Part shown: piece by piece, positions 1 to 7,293 of the stretch
Position numbering within the stretch: position 1 is the first letter of the stretch
Layout of the letters: every line of letters begins with the position of its first letter
Source of the DNA: Fidelibacterota bacterium
GTDB lineage: Bacteria; Fidelibacterota; UBA8477; JABMPR01
Assembly (NCBI GenBank): GCA_021734255.1
Contig: JAIPJM010000006.1
Span: forward strand, 1-64,000
Length of the DNA: 64,000 nt
Direction of reading: 5' to 3'
Translations under genes and position numbers: made by a program
The notes under the pieces: generated by a model
The model's database searches: none
What the model was told of the DNA's origin: nothing
The model's input: the letters and a program-made list of their open reading frames with translations, nothing else

Positions 1-81
1 TTGTTTTAATAATCTGATTGCCTGATTTCTCAGTAACTCCAGATTCTCTAACGATAGTTTTCTTGCGTCTGTTTTTTCCAT
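1..81 (-). CDS. IS630-family transposase, N-terminal fragment cut by the window edge
   Basis: Read from an ATG at 81-79 toward the left edge, 27 codons are open with no stop. The peptide begins MEKTDARKLSLENLELL, which matches the N-terminal start typical of IS630-type transposases (MKTDARxL..., the beginning of a winged-HTH DNA-binding region). The DDE catalytic domain would lie outside the window. The gene points away from the ATPase gene at 258. The 5' end of that ATPase gene looks incomplete, so this insertion sequence probably landed in or next to it. Recognition rests on only 27 residues, so the family call is a good guess rather than proof. Confidence 0.6.
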   Translation of the reverse strand, partial: MEKTDARKLSLENLELLRNQAIRLLKQ

Positions 82-257
82 GGCTCAATATAACATTTTA
101 ACACTTATATCATACGACTATGTTGGGCCGTCTTAATAATTAGTAGTCGCCAGTAGTCCTTAAGACTGTAACCGGTCAAACTTCGGATGGGTATCCTTCT
201 GAGATCCCTGGGGAACGAAGGACCCACTTTCTGGTTAGACCTGCTGCGAAACACAAA

Positions 258-2465
258 TTGGATTGGGGGCATGCTGAACGTTTTGTCAAGCAGCTGTCGA
301 ATTTGCCTAGCCCTCTTTCATTTGAGATCGTTGGCAATGAAGAAGAGATCTCACTATACCTTTCATGCAGTGAGAGTGCTGGTCAACTTGTGGAAACAGC
401 CTTCCAGGCAGAGTATGCTGAGGGTTACCTGGAGAAGGCAAAACCTTCTTGGCTAGGGGCAAAAGTATCCTTCATGGAGATCTTCCCTCCACCACCCTAC
501 CATCACCTGTTTACAGATCCAACTGAACTTGTTCAGTCCCCTCTTAATAGTTACATCCAGGCACTAAAACAGATTCCTGCTCCCCAAAAAGGATTTATCC
601 AGGTTCTGATTCAAGCAGCCCGGCATCCATGGCATGAAAATGTAAGATTACTGACAGATCTTGAATTCCTGTCAAAATCAATCCAACCAGGGAATAGAAG
701 CACCACATTGATCCAACAGACCCCTTCTGTTGAAATGCATCAGCTGGGTCACACTTTAGAGCAAAAAGCACATCCTGATAAACCGTTCTATTCAGTTATT
801 GTGCGCCTGGGGATCACTGGGGAAACAGGTCCAGTTCAGCCAGAGCTGCTCTCTGGGTTCTTGTCTCTACTTCGCCATGGCGGTAAAGCACTTCAGATCA
901 TTCCACCTCATCATATTGATGACCGCTTCAAAGCTTATGAGAAGCGACGAATGATTCAACAGCTCCAAACATATCGGCATGGGTTCTTAATGAATTCAAA
1001 TGAACTGGTTAGTCTACTGCATATCCCTTCATCAAACGTGTTGAAAGAAAACTTTCCCCAACACCCCGTCTTAGATATTCTTCCAGCTAACCCATTCATA
1101 ACTCTCTCTACGAGGGGGATATATATGGGTACATCAATTCAAAACGGACGTAAGGTTCCTGCTCTTCTCAGTTCTGAGGAACGCTCAAAAAATGTTCACA
1201 TCATTGGAAAGCCCGGTACAGGTAAAACCACTTTGCTGGAGAATATGATTTTAGAAGATATTGGAAAAGGTTATGGCCTGGCATTCATCGATCCACATGG
1301 AGATGCAATAAAGCGCTTATTGCGGCTCATCCCTGAGGACCAAATATCAAGAGTGATCTATTTGGACTTCGGTGATCCTTCCTGGATACCCATTTGGAAC
1401 CCGCTATGGGGTCATGAGGGGCCTGCAACACTACGAGTGGCTGATGACCTTGTTAATGCAATCCGGAGCACGATACACATCACACAGTGGGGGGATCGAC
1501 TTGAGCACCTCTTAAGGCATGGCTTTTATGCATTGATGACACATGGGGATGCCAGTATCATTGATATGCTTCATTTGTTTCACCAGGGTCACAGCTCCAA
1601 ACATCAGTCTGAACGTATTCAAATCATAAACGAAATTATCTCAAAGCTGGATAACCCTGCAGCAGAAATGTTCTGGGAGAGGGACTACTCCAGCTACAAG
1701 CGTGAAGAATTTAGCTCTACACATCACAAATTAAGTAAACTCCTACTTGCTTCAGAGACTATATCACTCATGCTGTCTCAATCTCAAAATGCTGTGGATA
1801 TCAAAGAGTGTCTTGAAAAGAGGAAAGTTCTACTACTCGACCTTTCGAGTGTGGGTGATGATGCTAGAAAAGTTCTGGGAAAGTTCTTACTCTCAAGTCT
1901 TTTCCATACCGCGCTATACCGTTCTAACCTGTTGCCTGAGGATCGTGAGCTATTCACAATTTACTGCGATGAGGCCCATAAGCTCACCACCCATTCTTTA
2001 GGGGATATGCTGGTGGAGTCCCGCAAGTACGGCATAAGTCTCGTTCTAGCTCATCAATACCTCAACCAATTTCCACAAGCTCAGATTGACGCTCTCTCCA
2101 GTGCAGGCACTTCAGTCATATTCAACATCGATATCCAGGATGCGATGCACTTGAGCAAGGATCTAAAAGAAATGGCCATCTATGATGACATCATAGACCT
2201 GGAAGTAGGTGAGGCCATCATGAAAATGGGAACACACATCTTGAAAATTAAACCAGATCCACCTGCACCTGTAGGCTCTGATGGTTTTATGAATAGGATT
2301 GTATCACAGAGTCGAGCTCAATATTGTAAGCCGGTTGCGCAAGTAAAGAGAGAGTTGAGAGAGCGTGAGAGTGACTATGGTCCTGAGAACGCCCTCCTGG
2401 AATCAGATAGGGAGCTGATAAGACGTATCATAGCCGAGGGTGATTTCACTTTGGATTACTTTTAA
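258..2465 (+). CDS. VirD4/TraD/HerA-like DNA-translocating ATPase of a mobile element, probably 5'-truncated
   Basis: A 735-codon reading frame from a TTG. The C-terminal half is a RecA-like motor of the coupling-protein class. Walker A is GKPGTGKTT (about residues 317-325), IDPHGDA lies around 344-350, and the Walker B CDEAHK is at about 570-575, followed by a TraG/TraD-like QTK-type stretch (LVLAHQYLNQF). Such ATPases drive DNA through a conjugation pore or act on element DNA. The N-terminal 280 residues have no motif I recognise. The frame stays open upstream to 147 with protein-like content (for example THFLVRPAAKHK just before the TTG) but has no ATG or GTG. The original start was therefore probably lost when the IS630 element inserted upstream. 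No relaxase or other type IV secretion gene is visible, so true conjugation is unproven. Confidence 0.75.
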   Translation: MDWGHAERFVKQLSNLPSPLSFEIVGNEEEISLYLSCSESAGQLVETAFQAEYAEGYLEKAKPSWLGAKVSFMEIFPPPPYHHLFTDPTELVQSPLNSYIQALKQIPAPQKGFIQVLIQAARHPWHENVRLLTDLEFLSKSIQPGNRSTTLIQQTPSVEMHQLGHTLEQKAHPDKPFYSVIVRLGITGETGPVQPELLSGFLSLLRHGGKALQIIPPHHIDDRFKAYEKRRMIQQLQTYRHGFLMNSNELVSLLHIPSSNVLKENFPQHPVLDILPANPFITLSTRGIYMGTSIQNGRKVPALLSSEERSKNVHIIGKPGTGKTTLLENMILEDIGKGYGLAFIDPHGDAIKRLLRLIPEDQISRVIYLDFGDPSWIPIWNPLWGHEGPATLRVADDLVNAIRSTIHITQWGDRLEHLLRHGFYALMTHGDASIIDMLHLFHQGHSSKHQSERIQIINEIISKLDNPAAEMFWERDYSSYKREEFSSTHHKLSKLLLASETISLMLSQSQNAVDIKECLEKRKVLLLDLSSVGDDARKVLGKFLLSSLFHTALYRSNLLPEDRELFTIYCDEAHKLTTHSLGDMLVESRKYGISLVLAHQYLNQFPQAQIDALSSAGTSVIFNIDIQDAMHLSKDLKEMAIYDDIIDLEVGEAIMKMGTHILKIKPDPPAPVGSDGFMNRIVSQSRAQYCKPVAQVKRELRERESDYGPENALLESDRELIRRIIAEGDFTLDYF

Positions 2466-2480
2466 ACTTCCAATGGTAGC

Positions 2481-3032
2481 ATGTCACGATTAAACGAATT
2501 TCTAGATCAGGTAACTGGAGGATCTCTATCTCTTCCTCTTGATATCTCTGGGATAGAGGATGAGTGTAAACAGATAGACTCCCATTCTGAGCTCATGGTC
2601 CTATTGGAGCAATTTTGCAGGATAAATACTATTCCTATTGATGAGCTACTGTGGTGGATAGAAGGGCATTACCAGGGGGATGCAACTTCTGGGATCACCG
2701 GACTCGTCACAGACCTCCATACAAATGAGTTAAGGATCCTGGATATCCTGGAGAGCTTTGAATTGTATCGACACGCAAGAATCGAGGAATCTAGCCTGAC
2801 CTGGTTACTCCAGAAGGACCTGGACCTGTTGGATACAGAATCAAGGCTCTCAATCACCGAAGAATTAGTCACCAAATATTCAGAACTGCTTCCCACAGAA
2901 GTTACGGACCTCCCACATGATCTCTTGAGCCTTCATCTCGAGGATCTGATCCATAGTATCATCCATCTCAGGCAATCCCCATACGTCCAAACAAATTTAG
3001 ATAAATTCTTGGAGCCCCATGTAACATCCTGA
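2481..3032 (+). CDS. Acidic hypothetical protein of the mobile element
   Basis: 183 residues, starting 15 bases after the ATPase stop and ending 38 bases before the primase start, so it is probably co-transcribed with both. It is rich in Asp, Glu, Leu and Ser, predicted to be helical and soluble, with no signal peptide, membrane segment or Cys/His cluster. I do not recognise a family. Its position between a DNA motor and a primase suggests an accessory role in element replication or transfer, which is inference only. Confidence 0.65.
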   Translation: MSRLNEFLDQVTGGSLSLPLDISGIEDECKQIDSHSELMVLLEQFCRINTIPIDELLWWIEGHYQGDATSGITGLVTDLHTNELRILDILESFELYRHARIEESSLTWLLQKDLDLLDTESRLSITEELVTKYSELLPTEVTDLPHDLLSLHLEDLIHSIIHLRQSPYVQTNLDKFLEPHVTS

Positions 3033-3070
3033 TAACCCTGCCCGCTTACCGTACAGAAAGGGTAAGTGGA

Positions 3071-4072
3071 ATGGAAAGTCCCAAACACAGCAAGAAATTA
3101 TCAAGGCATGAAAAATTTGCCCTGTTTTCTGAGCTTTTCCGAGGCTTATCATCAGCATATGGCACGTATGACCCTGCATCAGGTAAATATCGGCAGGTAA
3201 AAGAACCTGTCACTGAGGATGTGATCTTTAACCACCTGGCAGAGATTAGACCCTATGGGTTCTATTTGCTGAAGGGAGATAAAACAAGAGTCGGTGTTAT
3301 TGATGTGGATGAGGATGATCTTCAACTTGTTCAGCAGCTTTATTCCAGATCTCGCCACTATGAACTGACTCCGCTCATCGAAGTGAGTAAATCAAAGGGT
3401 TACCACCTTTGGTTCGTATTCAAGGGGGAAGTCCTCTCGTGGAAAGTGAGAGCCATTCTTCGTCTGCTTCTTGAGGATGTAGGCCACCAGGAGGTCGAAA
3501 TATTCCCCAAGCAAGATGAGGTGACACCAGGAACCTATGGAAACTTCATCAATGCGCCCCTATTTGGCAAAGCCGTCAGGTCGGGCAAAACGGTGTTCCT
3601 GGATCCGGAGAACAACTTCCAACAATTCAAAGACCCCTGGGAACTTCTCCAAAGCCTAGCCCTTCACACTGAATCGCAACTGAATGATCTCATTAATCTC
3701 AACGGGTTGAGTCCGAGAGAAAATGGCAATACCTCTCCACATAAGCATCCATCCCCAAACGGCTATCCCCTCCCTGCCTGCATACGTAAGCTTTTAGCAT
3801 CAGGTACCAGGTTCAATCAACGGATAGCAGCCTTCAGGTTGGCTGTCAACTTGAAAAGGATTGGATTGCCAGAAGATCTAGTCAACACCCTGCTCCTAGA
3901 CTGGCGGTTGAAAAATCAGCCTAATAAGGATAAGCGAATCATCACAATCCGAGAGATAGACTCCCAGGTCAGATGTGCGTACCAGAAGCCGTACACGGGA
4001 ATCGGATGTGAAGAAGGAGTTATCAGTCAATATTGTGAATCATCATGTCAAATAAAGGAGAAGTCATCATGA
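3071..4072 (+). CDS. Archaeo-eukaryotic-type primase (AEP, TOTE-like) of a mobile element
   Basis: 333 residues. The catalytic DxD of AEP primases is visible as IDVDEDD (D78, D80). It is followed by the motif-II-like SKSKGYHLWFVF (H112) and by EIFPKQD...GNFINAPL (around residues 150-170), which matches the FPxQD...GNLIxLPL signature of TOTE-type AEP domains. The C-terminus has four cysteines, C302, C313, C322 and C326, probably a zinc-binding or Fe-S module like those in other AEP primase C-terminal regions. AEPs in mobile elements make primers or carry out repair and replication synthesis. The stop overlaps the next start (ATGA), so the excisionase-like gene is translationally coupled. No fused helicase or nuclease is present, unlike full TOTE conflict systems. 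Confidence 0.8.
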   Translation: MESPKHSKKLSRHEKFALFSELFRGLSSAYGTYDPASGKYRQVKEPVTEDVIFNHLAEIRPYGFYLLKGDKTRVGVIDVDEDDLQLVQQLYSRSRHYELTPLIEVSKSKGYHLWFVFKGEVLSWKVRAILRLLLEDVGHQEVEIFPKQDEVTPGTYGNFINAPLFGKAVRSGKTVFLDPENNFQQFKDPWELLQSLALHTESQLNDLINLNGLSPRENGNTSPHKHPSPNGYPLPACIRKLLASGTRFNQRIAAFRLAVNLKRIGLPEDLVNTLLLDWRLKNQPNKDKRIITIREIDSQVRCAYQKPYTGIGCEEGVISQYCESSCQIKEKSS

Positions 4073-4260
4073 AGGATACGCCTATCTATCTAAACGAGAA
4101 ACAAGTTGCAGAAATCACAGGTTTTGCATTATCCACCTTGCGGAACAATCTGTTCCACTGTCGCGGGATACCTTATGTAAAGATCGGGAAATCTGTTCGC
4201 TATCGTAGGGATGAGGTGATTGAGTATATGGAAAGGTACAAGATCTCTACCGAAGGCTGA
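4069..4260 (+). CDS. Excisionase-like MerR-type helix-turn-helix protein
   Basis: 63 residues from the ATG at 4069, preceded by AGGAG at 4056-4060. An upstream in-frame ATG at 4045 has no good ribosome site. The protein is one winged-HTH domain: LNEKQVAEITGFALSTLRN, then GIPYVKIGKSVRYRRDEVIEYM, the hallmark of HTH_17/excisionase proteins. These bind element ends to steer excision or act as small regulators. The start overlaps the primase stop. No integrase is seen in the window, so it would lie beyond the left edge or be absent. Confidence 0.8.
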   Translation: MKDTPIYLNEKQVAEITGFALSTLRNNLFHCRGIPYVKIGKSVRYRRDEVIEYMERYKISTEG

Positions 4261-4335
4261 ACAAAACACCTACCACTTTCATCTGCACTCTCCCTGTCTG
4301 TGACTAATATGATGTGAGTTTGCAATGAACTCTCC

Positions 4336-4383
4336 GCCCAGTAGCCAATTTCCCCCCAATTGTGTTGCTGGGCATTATTTTTT
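4336..4383 (+). terminator. Rho-independent terminator after the element genes
   Basis: GCCCAG at 4336-4341 pairs with CTGGGC at 4368-4373. Inside it, CAATT pairs with AATTG around a C-rich loop, and the run ATTATTTTTT follows. It lies 75 bases after the excisionase stop and reads in the same direction. Confidence 0.7.
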
Positions 4384-4664
4384 CCAAACCAGACGCAACC
4401 TTAAAAAAATATCCCCTTAAAGAAGTAGGGCGTCATACAAAAGCTACCCGAATGTGCTTACGAAGCCATTTGAGGGCATTAAATCGGTTTAGAATGCAAT
4501 AACTAAGTATGCTGATCAATACCCAAGAGGCGATTGCTTAGCCAGTATTATGTGGGTTTTTCCCTCTTTTTACTAGAAATATGTGGGGTATAGTGTGGGG
4601 ATAGCGGTTTATCAATTTAAACAAGGGGCAGATAATTGATATCTAACCCCTTGTTATTATTGAG
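4384..4664. other. Non-coding junction between mobile element and tRNA
   Basis: No reading frame with protein-like content was found. The stretch contains only the inverted repeat at 4620-4655. If the element is integrated at the tRNA, its attachment site should lie in the right part of this stretch or overlap the tRNA 3' end at 4665. The second copy needed to prove it would be outside the window. Confidence 0.4.
4620..4655 (-). terminator. Inverted repeat, probable terminator of the tRNA gene
   Basis: AACAAGGGG and CCCCTTGTT form a perfect 9-bp stem, extended by AGAT/ATCT. On the minus strand the hairpin is followed by TTTAAATT. It lies 10 bases past the 3' end of the tRNA on that strand. 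The short T-run makes it a moderate terminator. Confidence 0.55.
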
Positions 4665-4738
4665 TGGGCCCACAGGGACTTGAACCCCGAACCGACGGAT
4701 TATGAGTCCGGCGCTCTAACCAATTGAGCTATGGGCCC
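4665..4738 (-). tRNA. tRNA with CAU anticodon, probably tRNA-Ile2
   Basis: The minus strand folds as a 74-nt cloverleaf: acceptor GGGCCCA with its complement TGGGCCC, D arm AGCTCAATTGGTTAGAGC, anticodon loop CTCATAA, and T arm with GGTTCAAGTCC. The anticodon is CAT. The GGGCC acceptor and the overall resemblance to known ileX-type genes favour the lysidine-modified isoleucine tRNA over elongator Met. This cannot be settled without a covariance model. CCA is not encoded. Its 3' end faces the mobile element, the usual geometry for integration. Confidence 0.85.
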
Positions 4739-4906
4739 TTTTATCATATTTCTGGAACCCTGGCAATCTAACCAATTGCCTGTCCCGCCGTAGCCTTTGG
4801 CGAAGGCGGAAGCTATGGGCCCTGTTTTCAAATTTCTGGAACCCAGGCAATTTAACCAATTGCCTGTCCCGCCGTAGCCTTTGGCGAAGGCGGAAGCTAT
4901 GGGTCC
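4739..4906 (-). repeat. Two tandem tRNA fragments interrupted by a 32-bp palindromic element
   Basis: AGCTATGGG occurs at 4727 (in the real tRNA), 4811 and 4895, an exact 84-base period. In both extra copies the tRNA sequence CAATTG|AGCTATGGG is split by the same 32-nt insert (4779-4810 and 4863-4894), absent from the real gene. The insert folds as CCGCC..GCC-TTT-GGC..GGCGG. The copies also lack the anticodon arm and jump from the D arm to a T-arm-like GGGTTCC. They are tRNA pseudogene remnants carrying a REP/MITE-like palindrome. Confidence 0.75.
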
Positions 4907-5314
4907 GATTCGAGCAAATGAAAATAGTCGGAGGTCTCTCTACATCCAAAAGGAATGTATTTTTGTGAAGTCAGGCTGTACAATGGGTTGACAGATGTTA
5001 GCCGCAATAATTTACCTCCCAAAAACAAAAAGTCCCTCATTCGATTGAATAAGGGACTCCTCGCTGTCATTTTTCCATTAGTATTTTAGACGGAAATCAA
5101 AAGGGAGTCAAGCGTCAGAATTATTTTTTTTCCACCCCAATTAGAATAGCTATAATGTTGATTCTTCTTCCTTTAACTTTTTAAGCTCCTGCAGGATGTT
5201 GCCGATGTCACCACCTGATTTTTCAGTATCCTTCAATAAGTATCGAGAGGCGCACGATTTTCCCGCATTTTCAAAAAATCATGTCGTTTCTCTACGAGAT
5301 CACAGCTAACCTAA
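4907..5314. other. Intergenic region downstream of dnaG
   Basis: No complete gene is seen. It holds the terminator at 5021-5058. On the minus strand at about 5151-5310 two short peptide-like frames adjoin across a run of six T: one ends ...LVEKRHDF, and the other continues ENAGKSCASRYLLK to a stop at 5151. They could be the remains of a small decayed gene, or chance. No start codon supports a working gene. Confidence 0.35.
5021..5058 (-). terminator. Rho-independent terminator, minus strand
   Basis: AGTCCCT (5031-5037) pairs with AGGGACT (5052-5058), with an inner ATTC/GAAT stem. On the minus strand the hairpin is followed by TTTTTGTTTTT. It probably ends the transcript that includes dnaG. 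Confidence 0.75.
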
Positions 5315-7117
5315 CTACAGACTCAAGGGTGGTTTAATTTCCTGCTGTTCAGATTGAAGTTTCACCTTTTTTCTATGAAATTCCGAGAAATCTTCGCCCC
5401 TAGAATCTGCTTCCCGTATCAAAATGTTCAATTTGTCCATCTCTCTTTGGATGGACCACCAACGTACCGTTTTATAACATTGATGTGCGTGTGAGATACT
5501 TTCCAAATCTGGAAGCGCCTCAGTAATTAGGTGTGCGATAAATCTCCTAATTTCTGCTGATTCAATCTCATCGAGCAATCTCGAGTGGTTAATTGGTAAC
5601 TCTTTGCGTAACCGCCCCTGGAGTAACTGGAAGATTTCCACATAATGCAATTCTTTAATAAAATTGTCGTCGATTGTTGAGGTTAACCAATTCAACAGGC
5701 TCTCATCTTCACTCAGGTGCAGCCTCAAAAGCTCAAACTCTGCCTTCTCCGAACCAGATTGGGGTCGTCTTAACATCGTATCCCTGGCCTGCTCCTTTTT
5801 GGCTGCAGGTCGTGAAGACTGTGGTCGCCTCGCGCGACGCGTTAATTTACTCAGAAGATTCATGACTGCATCCTCCGGTACATTCAACTCATCTGCCAAC
5901 TGGCCCGCCAACATACCCCGCAATATCTCATTCTCCATTTGCGCCAGATCCGCGACCTGATCCTGAAGAAAGCTGGTGCGTGTGACAGGTGACTTTAGTG
6001 CTTCCGCATTGGATCGCAGCACAAAGCTCATAAAGTCCCGTGACTCTTTCTTTAATTTCTCAAAGTCTTTGGCTGCATTTGTATCGAAAAAACTATCAGG
6101 ATCCAGGCCATTAGGAAGGGCAATAATACTTACATCCACACCTTTATCAAGGAGGATCAGACCTGCTTTTTGGGCAGCTTTCTTACCAGCGTCATCACCG
6201 TCATAGCACACAAAAACCTTGTCTGCAAATCGTTTGACCAGTGCTGCCTGATCTGATGTGAATGCGGTACCTGTGCCGGCCACCACATTTTGAAAGCCCT
6301 CCTGGTGCAAGCGGATGAGGTCCATATAACCTTCCACCAGAATTGCCTCTCGGGTATCACGGATCACATCCCTGGTCAAATTCAAGCCATAGAGCGTGCG
6401 ACCCTTGTGATAAATGGGCGTCTCCGGGCTGTTCATATATTTGGCACCCTCAGCTTCACCAAAGATGCGACCGCCAAAAGCCTGGACCTTGCCATTGATA
6501 TCTGAGATGGGGAACATGATGCGGTTGCGGAATCTATCGTAATAGCCACCTCTGTCCTTAGACATCAGCAAGCCACTGCGATTGAGAATCTCTTTGGATA
6601 ATCCAAGCTTCATCATCTCCAGAGTGACCGTATCCCAGGTGTCCGGTGCAAATCCAACCCTGAATGTTTTCAATGTTTCTTCTGTGAGACCCCGCTTCAA
6701 CAGATAAGACCTGGCTGCTTTACCTGAGCCCTCATTCAGCTGTTTCTCGTACACACGGCAGGCTTTCTCATGCATGTTGTAGATAGACGCACGATCGTCT
6801 TTCTTCCTGGGTTCTGCCTCATCAATTATGATCTGAATGTTTGCCCGGTCGGCCAGCAGCTTGACTGAGGATATAAATTCGAGCCGCTCATGTTCCATGA
6901 TGAAATTGATAACGTTTCCACCTGCACCACAACCGAAGCAATGGTAGATCTGTTTGTCTGGGCTCACACTGAATGAGGGTGTCTTCTCGTTGTGGAAGGG
7001 GCAGCGTCCAAACCAGTTACGACCCGATCGTTTTAGCTGGACATAATCCGAGACCACATCCACAATGTCATTGGCTTCCCGGATCTGTTCAATGGTATGT
7101 TCAGGTATGCGTGCCAT
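5315..7117 (-). CDS. dnaG: DNA primase DnaG
   Basis: 600 residues, normal for DnaG. The enzyme makes RNA primers for replication. The N-terminal CHC2 zinc finger is C39-x2-H42-x17-C60-x2-C63. A TOPRIM catalytic fold follows: VEGYMD (around residue 254) supplies the Glu and Asp, and CYDGDDAG supplies the DxD metal site. The C-terminal 170 residues correspond to the DnaB-binding region and are poorly conserved, as expected. The start fits the family N-terminus (MARIPEHTIEQIREANDIV). It is the last gene of the yqeY-cvpA-mutS2-dnaG run. rpoD, a frequent neighbour, is not here. Confidence 0.97.
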   Translation of the reverse strand: MARIPEHTIEQIREANDIVDVVSDYVQLKRSGRNWFGRCPFHNEKTPSFSVSPDKQIYHCFGCGAGGNVINFIMEHERLEFISSVKLLADRANIQIIIDEAEPRKKDDRASIYNMHEKACRVYEKQLNEGSGKAARSYLLKRGLTEETLKTFRVGFAPDTWDTVTLEMMKLGLSKEILNRSGLLMSKDRGGYYDRFRNRIMFPISDINGKVQAFGGRIFGEAEGAKYMNSPETPIYHKGRTLYGLNLTRDVIRDTREAILVEGYMDLIRLHQEGFQNVVAGTGTAFTSDQAALVKRFADKVFVCYDGDDAGKKAAQKAGLILLDKGVDVSIIALPNGLDPDSFFDTNAAKDFEKLKKESRDFMSFVLRSNAEALKSPVTRTSFLQDQVADLAQMENEILRGMLAGQLADELNVPEDAVMNLLSKLTRRARRPQSSRPAAKKEQARDTMLRRPQSGSEKAEFELLRLHLSEDESLLNWLTSTIDDNFIKELHYVEIFQLLQGRLRKELPINHSRLLDEIESAEIRRFIAHLITEALPDLESISHAHQCYKTVRWWSIQREMDKLNILIREADSRGEDFSEFHRKKVKLQSEQQEIKPPLSL

Positions 7118-7191
7118 GGCCCTCTCAACAATTATGCAGAGAAGATAAGAGAATTATGCTGATTGGGGGATTTGATTTGTGGGGTGGCGAA

Positions 7192-7288
7192 TGGAAATTG
7201 GAAACTTGAAACTTTGCACAAATAAATTTTTACCCTAATGATGAAAAAATTGGATATTCCGACGTCGAGTTTCCAGTTTCCAGTTTCT
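7192..7288. repeat. Imperfect inverted repeat between mutS2 and dnaG
   Basis: The arm at 7192-7213 (TGGAAATTGGAAACTTGAAAC) and the arm at 7267-7288 are near-complements (about 18 of 21 positions), built from GGAAACT units and separated by about 53 bases. The repeat could act as a processing site or terminator between the two genes, or be a small mobile repeat. Confidence 0.45.
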
Positions 7289-7293
7289 AGCCT

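Noticed and set aside
187-456. 89-codon plus-strand frame beginning with ATG at 187
   Set aside because: It overlaps the motor gene in another frame, and its peptide has no domain character, whereas the 258 frame continues into the ATPase.
3071-4072. Full TOTE conflict system
   Set aside because: The primase lacks the fused helicase and endonuclease modules that define the complete system, and no separate ones are beside it.
4716-4949. 77-codon minus-strand reading frame over the tRNA and its repeats
   Set aside because: It is created by the 84-base tandem repeat and the tRNA itself, and the peptide simply repeats itself. Not a gene.
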